A stretch of DNA of 64,000 nt from Blasia pusilla (Eukaryota; Marchantiophyta; Marchantiopsida; Blasiales): assembly GCA_050084515.1 (NCBI GenBank), contig CM114275.1:11656001-11720000 (forward strand), read 5' to 3'. A program made the position numbers and the translations under genes. The notes under the pieces were generated by a model, which did no database searches, was not told the DNA's origin, and saw only the letters and a list, made by a program, of their open reading frames with translations. The number at the start of each line of letters is the position of its first letter. The first letter of the stretch is position 1. Positions 22,613 through 33,344 of the stretch are shown here, in pieces.

Positions 22613-24831
22613 GCCTAGCGAATCCTTGCCCACTATTGAGTGAACAACATGTCTGAATATACCTTTCTGGCAGGTCCAGTCAACTAACTACCAACTAACT
22701 ATTAACTGAATGTCAGACATATTCTGTCCGAATTTAAACAGACACTATTAAGTATAAATTCAACATTCTCATTCTTATTCTCATTATGATTCTCATTCTT
22801 ATTCTATCTTGGCAATCATTCATGGTCTCACCCAAATTATGAATTATGTGAAACGCACATGTGGCAGCCATCTAGCGGGCCTTCCTCAATCAGAGATAAT
22901 TTGAGCCCAACGTGGTGACATTCATGTAATTGTCAAAGAACATTTCCTCTCACTCCAATTTTTGCTCCAAATTGGAACGATTTTTGTATCCAAGGATGTC
23001 AAGGTTGATGGGCAGGATGATGTTATTGGTGAAACAGTCCAACCGGAGATTTGAGGCTCCAAAGTTTGGAACCCCTTTCCCTACTCCAATGGAAAATTCA
23101 GAGTTTATGGCTTACCTCTGATCACCACTTCCACTCATGAAGACGGTCCCAAACCTTCCAGTGCTCCATACTCCACATTTGCCATCGGACGCTTTGGCTG
23201 ATCTAGCATCGACTCAAATTTCACAAGCACGGAATGTCTCAGATGAAGCTGTGGACATCTCGGATATCGTCAATCTCACAGGATCTGTTGGAAATATGTC
23301 TGACCCAACATCTGCTTACTCTTTCCTGCTTCGAGTTTCAGGGAATTCTTTGCTTTCTTCTCTTCCCTTGAAACTATTCAAGCACATTATCGTGGATGAG
23401 CTGCCCGCAATGTATAATGGAGACTGCATTTTGAGATGCCTCCACTTGTCGGTCCGGCTCAGAAGAAAGATGGAGGCCCCTGGACCAAAAATTGGACTGT
23501 TATTGATGGTGCAGACTGCAGCGGACAAGCGCTTCAATCCCAGGTGGTCCTTGGATTGTGTCTCATCGCCAATGCGTTGGTGCATTGGAGTGCAAAAGTC
23601 CAGGATGCCCCTTCATCGAGAGGAACAGAGTCATGAATACTTCCCAATTCCCTCCCAAAAATGCAGAAACTCGTTACGCTATGGGTACGACCATACTGCC
23701 GGGTGGCCATCGATGTCCGTATTGTCAAGCTTCCGCTTTCCGTGTTAGAGCTTGTCCGGCTTATATATTTTTCATAGTGCACGACTACAGTTCTACATCC
23801 GAGTGTACAAGGTTGGAAATTCATGTTGGGTATCACACTCATCCTGTCATGGGTACAATTTAGAGACACATCAAGGAGGATGTGGCAAAGAAAGTGGCCG
23901 ATGTGTACAAAAATTCTCCAGGATCAAAGCCATGAGTGATCAAATTGACAACAACATCACAAATTTGTGAACAACTGCTGGGTATCCCTAGCCAAGGGGA
24001 GATCACGGCAGTTGAGGAGAAGAAATTGTGGGAAAATCTTGCATTCTTGGTTGATCTTGAAGGCTTCAGGAACTTACTACGTCAAATACAAATACTCGAA
24101 GGAAAGATCACGAAAATGGATGCCATTTCCAGGATCAAGGCCAACTCACGGTTCCCATTCATCTAGAGATGGCAGTTCATGCGCCAAAGAGGCGAGCGAT
24201 TTAGAGCTTATGTCTTCAAAATGTCTACTACAGGCCCGTCTAGCGGCTTGGATCTTCTTGACAGAATGAGGGAGGGAGAAGATCTATTTGGGACCTGGGT
24301 TAGCTTTGATATTTGCAACAAGGTGTTAAATGGATGGTTGACCATGGATGCACATGTTTACGACCGTGTGGAGAAGGGTCTCAAAACCATTTTTGTCTGT
24401 GAGGTGAAAGCGGAAGATGTTGGCAGCTTGAAGATGTGTTGGTTCCTCTTACTGGAGGTGGTGAAGAAAAACAAAAGACCTCCTCTTGAAATATATGGCT
24501 TCATGGCGGATAATGCCCAACCAGGATGGATTGCGATTAGGGAAGTGTTTTGGGGGGTCAATTGGCAAGGGAAAGATCGGATGCTTTCCATTGGCAACAA
24601 TCTGTGACTAGCTACACAAAATCCTGCATCAAGGAGACTAAGAGAACAGAGCATGTAGGTCTACTTCAACGTTGCAAGGATAGCAAAACCTTGAAACAAG
24701 CCATGGAGTGCCAAGAAGAGCTTCATGTGTGGTGGAGAAAGCATGCGATTGAGGGGAAATACGAAGAGTTGTGTTCGTGGCTAAGTTGGTGGACTGTCTG
24801 TATGAGGCAATGGGGAAACTTTATGCGCTAG

Positions 24832-25244
24832 GTGAGTTTTCTCCATCTTTTCAAAGTATGTGGTTGCAATTGTACAGGTTGCAAATGAGGTAGTTAAAGC
24901 AACCCGTCGGAACCAACAGGTTGCAATTATTATCAAAAAATATTTCATAAGCAATCCGTCAGAATCCGACGGGTTGCGGATGTTTTTTATGAAAAAAAGT
25001 CTTTCAACCCATCGGATTCCGATGGGTTGCAAGATGAATAATTTTTGCATGAAAGTATCTTTCAACCCGTCGGAATCCAATGGGTTGGAAGTTACTTTCT
25101 TGCAAAAAAATTTTATCATGCAACCCGTCGGAATCCGATGGGTTGGATGCTATTTTTTTCCGAAAAAAAGTTCATCTTGCAACCCTTCGGAAGCCGATGG
25201 GTTGCAAGCATTCAAGCATTAAATTGATATGTTTTCATGTGCAG
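24832..25244 (+). other. Intron of the MULE copy B transposase holding palindrome array 3
   Basis: The donor is AG|GTGAGTTTT at 24832, and the same GTGAGTT follows the homologous codons in copies A and C. The acceptor is TTTTCATGTGCAG, ending at 25244. Coding resumes after it. Six palindromic units fill most of the 413-bp intron. Confidence 0.6.
24885..25208. repeat. Palindromic repeat array 3 (6 units)
   Basis: Units start at 24899, 24951, 25004, 25062, 25120 and 25179, a spacing of 52-59 bp. Cores read CCGTCGGAATCCGATGGG and similar. The spacers are A/T-rich and share GAAAAAAAG-like runs, so here the whole ~56-bp unit has been tandemly copied more recently than in array 1. Confidence 0.9.
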
Positions 25245-26889
25245 GGACTTAACATTCATGAAAATGCCCCATACCCCAACACAAGTGGAGCCGAGAGTCT
25301 CCATTCCTCCTGGAGGTCATCACAAACATCTCAAAAAATATATCTTGTTGAGGCATGTCAACAAGACCAGGTACAAGCGATGCTAGAATCTGCAATCTCC
25401 CACATCTTCCTTACAAAGGGCGTAACCAAGGGAAAGGGCCCTTTGATTTATGAGCTCTATGTAAGAGCCGCTATTAGATATGGGGATGAGACATTGTATG
25501 TGGAAGCTTTCAATCAGTGCGTAGCTGGAACTCCTCTCGAGAAAGACGTCCACATTGGTGGGGATATTCGCGGGCATGTTTCGAGATATCCCACATAGAT
25601 GGTAGTAGAGCAGTCTAAACGAGACTCCTGGAGACTTGATAAGTATATTGACTTTAGGCAAGTCAAGCGTCAGTATCAAAGAAAGAATCCGGTGATTGAT
25701 TTAGATGGAGAAATGACCCCGCCCAAGTATTTGGAGACACTGGACTGCTCCCAAATTCAAGTTGACCCACCTTCTGCAAAATCAGTGAATATTTTATTTC
25801 AAAATCCCTCTACAGTCTCGGGTGTAGTTCAACAGTATGGGATTCCGGTCGTTGAGTTTCACTGCAACCTCAAGCGGTGGCATATTTTTTTAAGCAAGTA
25901 TGGACGTGGACCCACTTGTAGGGTAGGATCCGATGGCATTAGGAGAGCATGTGGCACTTTCCTGAATAAGAATTGTACAAGGACTCGACGACCATTGCCT
26001 GGCTTTTGGGGACTCAAAACCTTTGATCGTTTTACCAGAACCGGGGATCAATTAAAGTACTTCTTCTGCCCAAATGAATAGTGCGCTTTCCGGAAGTCTT
26101 ATCCATCTGCCATTAGAGCTCCAAGGAATACCCCCCACGATTTGGCTCATTGCTGCAGGTACCAATTACACTCAGGAGGAAGTGGACAATCTTACAAGTG
26201 CCGGTTTTAGACTTGTAGATGGAAGGAGTTCAGAGCATGTTTGCATTACAGAGACTTTCGTATTTCGGATTTAACCCAAGATTGATGTCAACATGTATCC
26301 GAAGAAGGTGGATGGTTTCAATCCACCATTTCTGTTCAAGTTTAGAAATTGGGTGAAGAGAAACATATGTGTAGGCCAACGGTGGAGAGAGCAAAGCCAA
26401 TCACATTAGCTCGAGAGGCAAACATGGAAATCATCGCCAAAAAAGACGTTCAAATTGGGAATGGAATAGGAAGGATGTATGGTGTTAGGAACAACACTGT
26501 GAATTCATGTGTGATAGGGTGTATGTGGTACACATATGTTGCTTTCCCACATGTTCCTATGATGACTTTGTCCAAAGGGAGATATCTGGGAAAAGGTATT
26601 TCCCTTGTAAGCACATGTACTATGTGTTGCTTGTAGTTTTAAGAGAATCGGAGGTAGGAGTAGGAATCCACCAACCAATTTTTTCCCTCAAAGAAGTGTG
26701 AAGTATTTTAAACAAAACACTTTGAGGATGCAAAATGAGGTCTTAGATTGGACTTTAAACTGCCAGAATGTTCACTATGAGCTTCAACTCTATTCAAAAT
26801 GATAGATTGGTTCCGGAACTTGGATGGAAAGAGTGATTTCTTCCACATTATTGATTCCAATGATTTTTTTTTTTGGTTTTTCGCAACTT

Positions 26890-26916
26890 GCAACCCGTTA
26901 GATTTAGACGGGTTGC
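26890..26916. repeat. Single palindromic unit (MULE copy B 3' region)
   Basis: GCAACCCGTTAGA and a complementary arm ending GACGGGTTGC form a 27-bp palindrome. It is positionally equivalent to the unit at 7543-7569 in copy A, just upstream of the TC-rich 3' end of the element. Confidence 0.85.
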
Positions 26917-27145
26917 CAGAATGGGGAAGAGGAAAAGAATCTGTGGAAGTGACTAAGCACAGGCGAAAAAATTGCAAAAAATGTTGATTAAAAAATTTCC
27001 TCTCTTCGACCCAACGGAAACTCTCTTCAACCAAAAGAAGCTCTCTTAATAAAAAAGTATCTCTTTGGTTTGAAGGTAGTTTCCTCTCTCCTCTCTTTGT
27101 CTCTCTTCTCTCTTCTCTTCCTCTCTTCCTCTCCTCTTACCGCAC

Positions 27146-28000
27146 CTTGCCAGCATGTCAGACGACATTCGAGGAGTTGAAGCAGGCGTTGATGATAGCT
27201 CCTGTGCTTTGGCCTCCAGACTGGACAAAGACCTTCTAGGTGTATGTAGATACCTCTTCGTTTGCGATGGGTGTAGTACTAAGTCAGTTAGATGAGAAGA
27301 AGAAGGATTACCCTATCTATTATGCAGGTCGGCAACTCTTAGTGTCGGAGCAAAAGTACACTACTACGGAGAGGGAGGCCCGAGGAATGGTCTCTGCCTG
27401 CAAGAAGTTCGGGCATTACTTGCCGGGGTACCCATTTGTTTTTCATGTCGATCATTTTGCGCTTCGTGCAGATTTATCAGGCAAGATTGCCTGGTGGATT
27501 CTCTTGCTACAATAATTCATATTTGACGTGGTAACAATAGCGGGAAAGATCCACACCAATGCCGATTTCCTATCACGGTTGAGGATGCCAAAGTCCGACC
27601 TCACAAAGACCCTAGAAGATGATTTTCCGGACGAGGAGTTGTTCCTGATAAGCGAAGAGACCTTGAGAAGATCTTCATATGAGGACATTTTGCGGTTCCT
27701 TGTCACTTTTGGATTGCCAGCCCCTATGACAACACAAGAACGGGCAGTGTTTTTACATAAGGTAGGGCCTTATGAGCTCTGACAAGAAGGTGTTATTCAA
27801 GCTTGGCGCAGATGAAGAATACCGGAGATGCTTGGAGAAGGAGGAAGTAACTCGAGTGATTGCTGCTATGCACCCAGAGGATACAAAAGGGCATTATGCA
27901 GTTAAGAATACGGTCAAGAAGACCCTGGCTGCACGCTATTGATTGCCCACAATGTATTGGGATGTCATGTTCTTTATACAAAAGTGTGATGCTTGTCAAA
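27146..28000 (+). mobile_element. Ty3/gypsy RNase H to integrase fragment
   Basis: The plus strand encodes TFEELKQALMIAPVLWPPDW, leading into RNase H (VYVDTSSFAMGVVLSQLDEK, YTTTEREARGMVSACKKF, FVFHVDHFALR). After it come GKIHTNADFLSRL and the linker EDDFPDEELFLI, then an integrase zinc-binding remnant up to KCDACQR at about 27990. It is the same family as the gypsy pol at 47395-49260 (minus). Stops at 27513 and 27781 and the absence of RT show it is a fragment. It abuts the MULE 3' end at 27145. Confidence 0.75.
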
Positions 28001-28006
28001 GAGGGA

Positions 28007-28260
28007 AAAGAAGTTAGAAGAAGAGACCGCAGTAAGAACAATGTAAAAGACTATCAACGAAGACTGAGAAAAAACTTCTTTGTAAAAAAGACTGAAGATA
28101 GTCAAACCAACGGCCTAAACACTCAAGCAAGGACAATGACGAGCAAGTTCTTTGTCTCAAGGAACTCGAGCAGACAAGGGGCTCCGAGATCAAAACCGTG
28201 CAATTTTGGAAGCAAGGACAATAATGAGCAAGGGAAGAGCATCCAATGACGAGAGAGCGC
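28007..28260 (+). repeat. Fragment of family-A LTR
   Basis: The stretch GAAGTTAGAAGAAGAGACCG and the downstream GTAAAAGACTATCAACGAAG match the minus-strand reading of the LTR near 16060-16220. The match weakens after about 28110. Confidence 0.5.
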
Positions 28261-28269
28261 TCATCGTAA

Positions 28270-29137
28270 AAAAATTGACCTAGAGCTGGAAGAAACAAAG
28301 AACACAAATCAATCCAAAACCGAGCTAAAATCTAAGTTCTCAGGGCGTCAACTGCCCGCAACAAACTGAGAACCCCAAGTCACAAAAATTCATGAAAAGC
28401 GCAACGATCCAATTCCACCTTGTTTGCATGAGAGCAAACAACGCCTACAAAAGTGAGAACATTCCAAAGCTAGAAAAATCGAGACACTCTGAAGGTAACG
28501 AAAGTGAGAGCAAACCTTGCAAACTAGAATAGATAGCGGGTATTGAGACCGGAACCACGAAGCACAGCTTCCATAATCCTATTCCGTCCCCACAGCCTAA
28601 ACCCAAAACGAACATCTATCCGTCCTCCTAGATCCGTCCTACTAAATCCGTCCAACATTTTGCGCTCGTTAAACGGACTCCGTCTGTCCTATCATTTTCG
28701 TCCATCCCACATTTCCCATCCACCTTCTCCCATCCGTTGAAGATTATGTCGTCCATCCCTCGATGCTGGCGGTGCCCATCCAATATCCGTGAACGATCGC
28801 CCACGCCCGGGCCGATTGTATCCAACCCACCTGTGGACAGAGCCTAGCCTAGGCTGCGCCTTATTGCGAAGTCGCGGAAAACGTTGGGAATCAACTAGCC
28901 ATATAGGTTGGGACCAGGGTACGAGGAGTTTTTCTGTGACAACCGGTACATTTCCGGTCTGTATAAAACCGAACGGAAATTTTGAACTTTTATGCATTCC
29001 GGCCGGCTGAACAGATATAAATGTAAAGGAACCCTTGCCTGAAACATCGGTTTTTAGCCGATAAGTGAGAAATTGAATCGGATATTCTCAAAATTTTTTA
29101 TTAGCTCAACACGTAACCCTGGTTCTCCATGGACATT
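28270..29137. other. Unclassified intergenic region
   Basis: No supported gene. A CCGTCC-rich patch at 28585-28800 repeats variants of ATCCGTCCT. A TATAAAA string lies near 28965. I cannot assign a function. Confidence 0.4.
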
Positions 29138-29293
29138 GGTTGGGATGTATTTCCAAGCCAGCATGAAGGTACTCAAGCTTCTTCAAAGGTGGTAAACCAA
29201 TCTACGGTCCTTGAGAGCGAATCTCATAGTTTGGTTTACCACCTTTGAAGAAGCTTGAGTACCTTCATGGTGGCTTGGAAATATGTCCCAACC
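29138..29293. repeat. Long foldback: 63-bp arms, 30-bp loop
   Basis: Positions 29138-29200 pair with 29231-29293 with only a few mismatches; arm cores include CTCAAGCTTCTTCAAAGGTG and its complement. The loop is 29201-29230. The size and near-perfect pairing fit a small foldback transposon, a recent inverted duplication or a primary microRNA-type hairpin. Sequence alone does not choose between these. The next 700 bp (29294-30009) holds nothing I can assign. Confidence 0.8.
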
Positions 29294-30009
29294 TATATCT
29301 ATAATATCATGGGAGAGTGCCTTCTCGCAACGCAAATACCCGAGCATCTTTCACATGGCATTTTGGCCAAAGTAAAATGCAACCTTTCTGGACGGTTTGA
29401 AATGTGAATTCCGCGATTCTAAACCGTTGGAGGGGATTTTTGTAGGCGTTGGACGGGGGCCCTTAGGTTTGGTACTTCCACCGTGAAAACGGTTTTTTTT
29501 AATCATTCAAATTTTTTGTCTGTGAAGATAGTTAGATCCGCTCCATGAGGGAGATCCGTCGATTTCATGGCCCTCTTGCCATTTGACGAGGCATCACGGC
29601 TTACAGGATCTTACAGAGTAGAAGTATTTTTGTATTACATACCAATTTGAAACCTCCAAACTCACTATGTACACTTCAGCCTCTACTCAAGTAACATTAG
29701 GTCTCATTTTAAAGCTAAGGTAACATCGGATCTTTACTCATTCAATGAAATGTTACAAGCAATTGAGGCTTTAGCTATTGCTGAGCTTATGAGCTTTATT
29801 CACATAGATTTCATTTACACATGCAATAGCTATTGCTCAGCTTATAAGCTTTATTGACGCATATTTCATTTAGACATGCAACAAAATGATACCAACCAAG
29901 CTTAAGCTACACTTGAGCTTGTGAGCTCTAACATCGTGTGTGTCTTCGAGCTCTACTATGGGTCCTTTGAGGTCTACTCTTAATGTTGCTATTGATATGT
30001 TCCTGCATT

Positions 30010-30297
30010 TCAGGTTCTCGGCATAGTGATCGGCAACTCCCACTCCTGAGTCAACTCTTTTAGCGGCTTGAGCTTCCGATTCGCCTCCTTCGGCAGCTCC
30101 CATTGCTCTTTTGGCTCCTCTGGCATCTCCCATCGACTCAGCTCCTTCGGTAGCTCCCATTGCTCTTTCGGTTCCTCTAGCAGCTCCCATTGCTGATATG
30201 GGTTCTTCAGTAGCTCCTCCCACTCTGGTGCAAAATAGATCAAAGCTATAAAAACAACTAATATGGCAAAAACAATAACAACAAAGAAGCCACCCAA
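30010..30297 (-). CDS. Possible small membrane protein with short repeats
   Basis: A 95-residue frame starts MGGFFVVIVFAILVVFIALI, a good signal-anchor or transmembrane helix. It continues with FAPEWEELL and degenerate repeats of the type KEQWELPKE (about residues 35-75). The repeats come from a ~27-bp tandem repeat in the DNA, which also gives a Gly/Ala-rich frame in another register. There is no homologue I recognise. A splice donor soon after the helix could change the C-terminus. It may be a real small gene or only a repeat-derived frame. Confidence 0.3.
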   Translation of the reverse strand: MGGFFVVIVFAILVVFIALIYFAPEWEELLKNPYQQWELLEEPKEQWELPKELSRWEMPEEPKEQWELPKEANRKLKPLKELTQEWELPITMPRT

Positions 30298-31690
30298 GGA
30301 AAGGGAATGTGTAACCTAGATGACCTCATCGAAAAAGCATTTCGAGAAGAACCTTCAACAAGGTCTCAAAAATGAGTTCACGGCTCTACAATTGTCAAAA
30401 ACCTCGACCTAAACCCGCAACACATCCCAAGCTTCTTACACATGGCCATGAACCCTACACCCTTTCATCTCGACAATCAGAGAGGTAGAAGCATGCAATC
30501 CGCGGCTTAACGCAAAGTAGTGGGACCGCGAAAAATTGACAACTCGATCAACAACAGCTGCCCGATTAGAAATGCGGTTAAATAAAGCGCAGGACCAATT
30601 AGAAGTTGGATCAAACTTCCCGCATAGGAAGCATTTAGTGAATCAAGGCTCAAGTCCTAATCGACTATATAGGAAGCGTGAAGAAAAGACCAAGGAACAA
30701 GGCAGACGCCATAGTCTCCATGAAATAAAAACAGGGAGAGGTAATGAGCAGAAAAAATAGGGTGCAAATGGGCGAAACGTTGCACAAGATGAGCACAAGA
30801 GGAGCTAAAAGCAAGTATAAACAATCCATGGTCCTGAAAGCGCAGAGGAGAGGTCAGAGTCCGAGCATAGTCGAGGGAGGAGTAGAGAGGATACGTCTAA
30901 TCATTCCTAGGATGAGGTTCCTTGAGCACTCGAGTGGAGTAACCTCAAACTCATGTGTGGCTGTAACAACGTCGAGCGGAGAAAGCTCGACTGGGTACAA
31001 ATCTTGCGCTAAACGCTCCATTGGATTGGAGCGTTTAGCAAGTGCGAGCGTCGAGCTAGAGGAGGAAGAACGTCGGGCAAAGAGGAGAGGAGAGCTTCGC
31101 GCAAAGAGGAGAGGAGAGCGTCGTGCAAAGAGGGGAGCGGAAGGACAGTCCAGCGTAGCAACGTGGTTGAGTGGAGAGGAGAGCAGAGGGCCGCGCACGA
31201 GCGTGGCCGAAGGCTTGAAGAGAATGCGCGGGGGTGAGGGGAAAGGGTTAGGGGAAAGGGAAGTGGGACAGAGACACCTAGGAACGACGGAGACTGCGCC
31301 TAGGTGGTCTCCGCCATTCAATGTAGATCTATCCGTTCCGACCCACACAAATGATACAAGATTTGCTAGTAAATTTTAAATTTGCTGGGTCACCCTGTGT
31401 TTTTTTTAAATATCCGATTTGTTTCCTCCCTATGATGACGTGTAGAGGTCTGGTTTGATAACGTGGCTGAAGTTTTTCCAAATCCCTTTATCCACACCGA
31501 GGCTTTCTCTCTAGGTCGTCCAGTCGTTCCGGAATATTCGACGTTGGACTTATACTCTGCTCCTCTCATACATTTCTTTTGTGAAGGTCAATCTGTCCTT
31601 GCATGAATTGGTACATCCGCACCAACGTACTGTTTAACGTAGATTCTCTGCATTGCCGTTCTCGAGATTGTACATACGCACACACACGTC
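30298..31690. repeat. Upstream region of CPN20 with short repeats
   Basis: Three ~24-bp tandem units at 31069-31141 encode the low-complexity frame RRAKRRGE if translated. A 13-bp perfect inverted repeat (GCTAAACGCTCCA, 31008-31020 with 31027-31039) lies just upstream. Long frames here are G/A-rich and show no domain. The CPN20 promoter should lie near 31400-31680, but no convincing TATA element is seen. Confidence 0.4.
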
Positions 31691-33344
31691 ATGTCGAGGG
31701 GAGGAGTGTCGTTGATTACTGGGAGCTCCTCGAAAGGCATCGCGTGCTTTATTGGGCTACGATGCTCTTCTGCGTGGGTGCAGGCGCCGATGTCTGCAGT
31801 TGCACTGCCGAAGTGGTCGCTGCAATGGGTTTCCGTCAGGGCCGCAACCGTTGTCGCTCCCCAGGTAGGAACGGCTGTGGAATTGTGCCGGATGATTTTG
31901 GGCTGGTCTGGTACTGGTGTGTCTGTTTCTGGAGGTGTGAGTTTTTACATCTTACATTTACCGCCGTTCGTCCCTGCAGTTGAAGACTTTACGACCCTTA
32001 GGAAGTCGAGTTCTCGTCAAGATTCAGAATATTGAGGAGAAGACCTACGGCGGTATTCTGCTTCCAGCTGCCGCCCAGACGATGCCTCAGAGTGGTGAGG
32101 TGGTCGAAGTGGGTGAAGGGAAGCGCATTGGTGAGCAGAAAATCGAAACCAGTGTATCGGTAAGATTGTCCACCCGCACGTCCCTACCTGAAGAGAGTCA
32201 AGTCTTCTATTGAGACGGGTAGAGGTTCCGAGCCTGCTTCGGCAAGCACTGAACGTTGTTTTGGTGATGCTGTTGGTTAACAGAAAGGAGACTCAGTCGT
32301 CTACTCTAAGTTCGCGGGGACTGAAGTGGATTTCAACGGCGATGAATTTCTGCTTCTGAAAGAAGATGACATCGTGGGCCACCTTAAGGGTGACGATATT
32401 AAGGACTTGAAACCCTTGAATGATAGAATTCTAATCAAGGTATGTGGCTGACGTCCGCGCGGTTCCCGGTTCCTTCGGGACTCCTCCCCATTGATCTCAT
32501 CTTTAGCAGCTGTATGTTGGGTTTTGCGGCCATATGAGTTTCCTCTTCTAATTTAGGATTTGGAAAACAGGTTTCTGAGGCGGAAGACAAGACTGCCGGG
32601 GGTGTACTACTAACGGATGGCGCCAAGGAGATGCCTATAGTGGGTGAGGTATGAATCGTATTCGCGAGGCTTCCCAGTAGCTGTTCAACGTTCATTCCTT
32701 CCGATGGGGTGATTTTTCTTTGGAGGCTGCGGGGTTTTTGGTGTTTTTTTTCCCCATGTGAAGTTACAGTTCCCCAAATCCAACGGATGGATCCGGTACG
32801 TTTGACGCCAGTGAATTTGTTGGAGAGAGGGCAGCCCTTTCTGAAATGTTATGAAATTGCAACCAATGGGTTCATTTGGATTTGAGAGAAGTTCCATGCA
32901 TCCATAAAATAGAAATCGAGTTCCATATCTTCAAGCTTATTCTTAGTGTCCGTCAGTATGACTCGCTTTGGCCTACAAGCAGTGATAACGTGTTAATATC
33001 ACTAGAAGCAAAGAGGCAAGGAGCTCTTCCTATCAGCAGGATAATTCTCGGAGATCATAATAGTGGACATCCATGAATGAGACACATGAGCGCTGGGGTT
33101 GCCTACATTTTGAATAACTCGGCACCTTAGAGGCAGTGTTCTCACAGATTGTCTTGGGTTGTCCTCACAGATTGTGGCTGCGGGTCCTGGCGCAATTGGC
33201 GAAGATGGCACGAGGAAGGCCTTAGAACTGTCAGTGGGCGATGTTGTGGTGTACTCCAAGAATGCGGGTAATGACTTCAAAGGCAAGGATGGAAGCTCAT
33301 TCGTGGTTATGAGGGCAGCAGACGTGCTTGCGGTGCTCTCATGA
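31691..33344 (+). CDS. CPN20: Chloroplast 20-kDa co-chaperonin CPN20 (double Cpn10), five exons
   Basis: Exons 31691-31864, 31980-32159, 32284-32439, 32571-32648 and 33171-33344 join with GT-AG introns, all in phase 0. They encode 253 residues, the length I recall for Arabidopsis CPN20. Residues 1-58 form a Ser/Ala/Val-rich plastid transit peptide ending VRAATVVAPQ, very like the plant proteins. Two tandem Cpn10 domains follow. Domain 1 (about 60-155) has LRPLGSRVLVKI, the mobile loop EEKTYGGILLP and KEDDIVG. Domain 2 (about 157-253) has LKPLNDRILIK, the loop EDKTAGGVLLT, GNDFKGKDGSSFVVMRA and DVLAVLS. The protein caps the Cpn60 chaperonin in the stroma and assists folding of imported proteins such as Rubisco subunits. 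No stop, frameshift or missing loop is seen, so the gene appears functional. The last intron ends with a duplicated acceptor (CTCACAGATTGT at 33141 and 33165); only the second keeps the frame. Confidence 0.96.

Larger units (their letters stand above)
22640..27145 (+). mobile_element. Mutator-like element, copy B (most complete)
   Basis: The 5' region at 22750-22920 contains (CATTCT)-type repeats and a block ending CTAGCGGGCCTTCCTCAATC. The same block, on the opposite strand, precedes copy C. The coding region runs from about 22930 with frameshifts. A zinc-binding segment at 23558-23863 (CKSPGCPF, HRCPYCQASAF, IHVGYHTHPV) resembles the FAR1/WRKY-GCM1 DNA-binding fold. The transposase catalytic region lies at 24310-24600 (LTMDAHVYDRV with Asp, YGFMADNAQPGW with Asp). 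An intron at 24832-25244 holds palindrome array 3. A further domain spans 25245-26040, and a SWIM zinc finger lies at 26540-26640 (CSYDDFVQREISGKRYFPC, then KHMYYVLLV). The 3' end is TC-rich and stops near 27145. Terminal inverted repeats were not found by eye. Stops and frameshifts make it inactive. Confidence 0.75.

Noticed and set aside
28543-29010. Short frames on both strands near a TATAAAA string
   Set aside because: They overlap each other on opposite strands and none has a motif.
30744-31379. A 211-residue frame upstream of CPN20
   Set aside because: The composition is G/A-driven with a short tandem repeat, and no domain or splice evidence supports a gene.
31603-31983. A separate 126-residue frame overlapping CPN20 exon 1
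   Set aside because: It is an out-of-frame shadow of the CPN20 transit-peptide exon and first intron.
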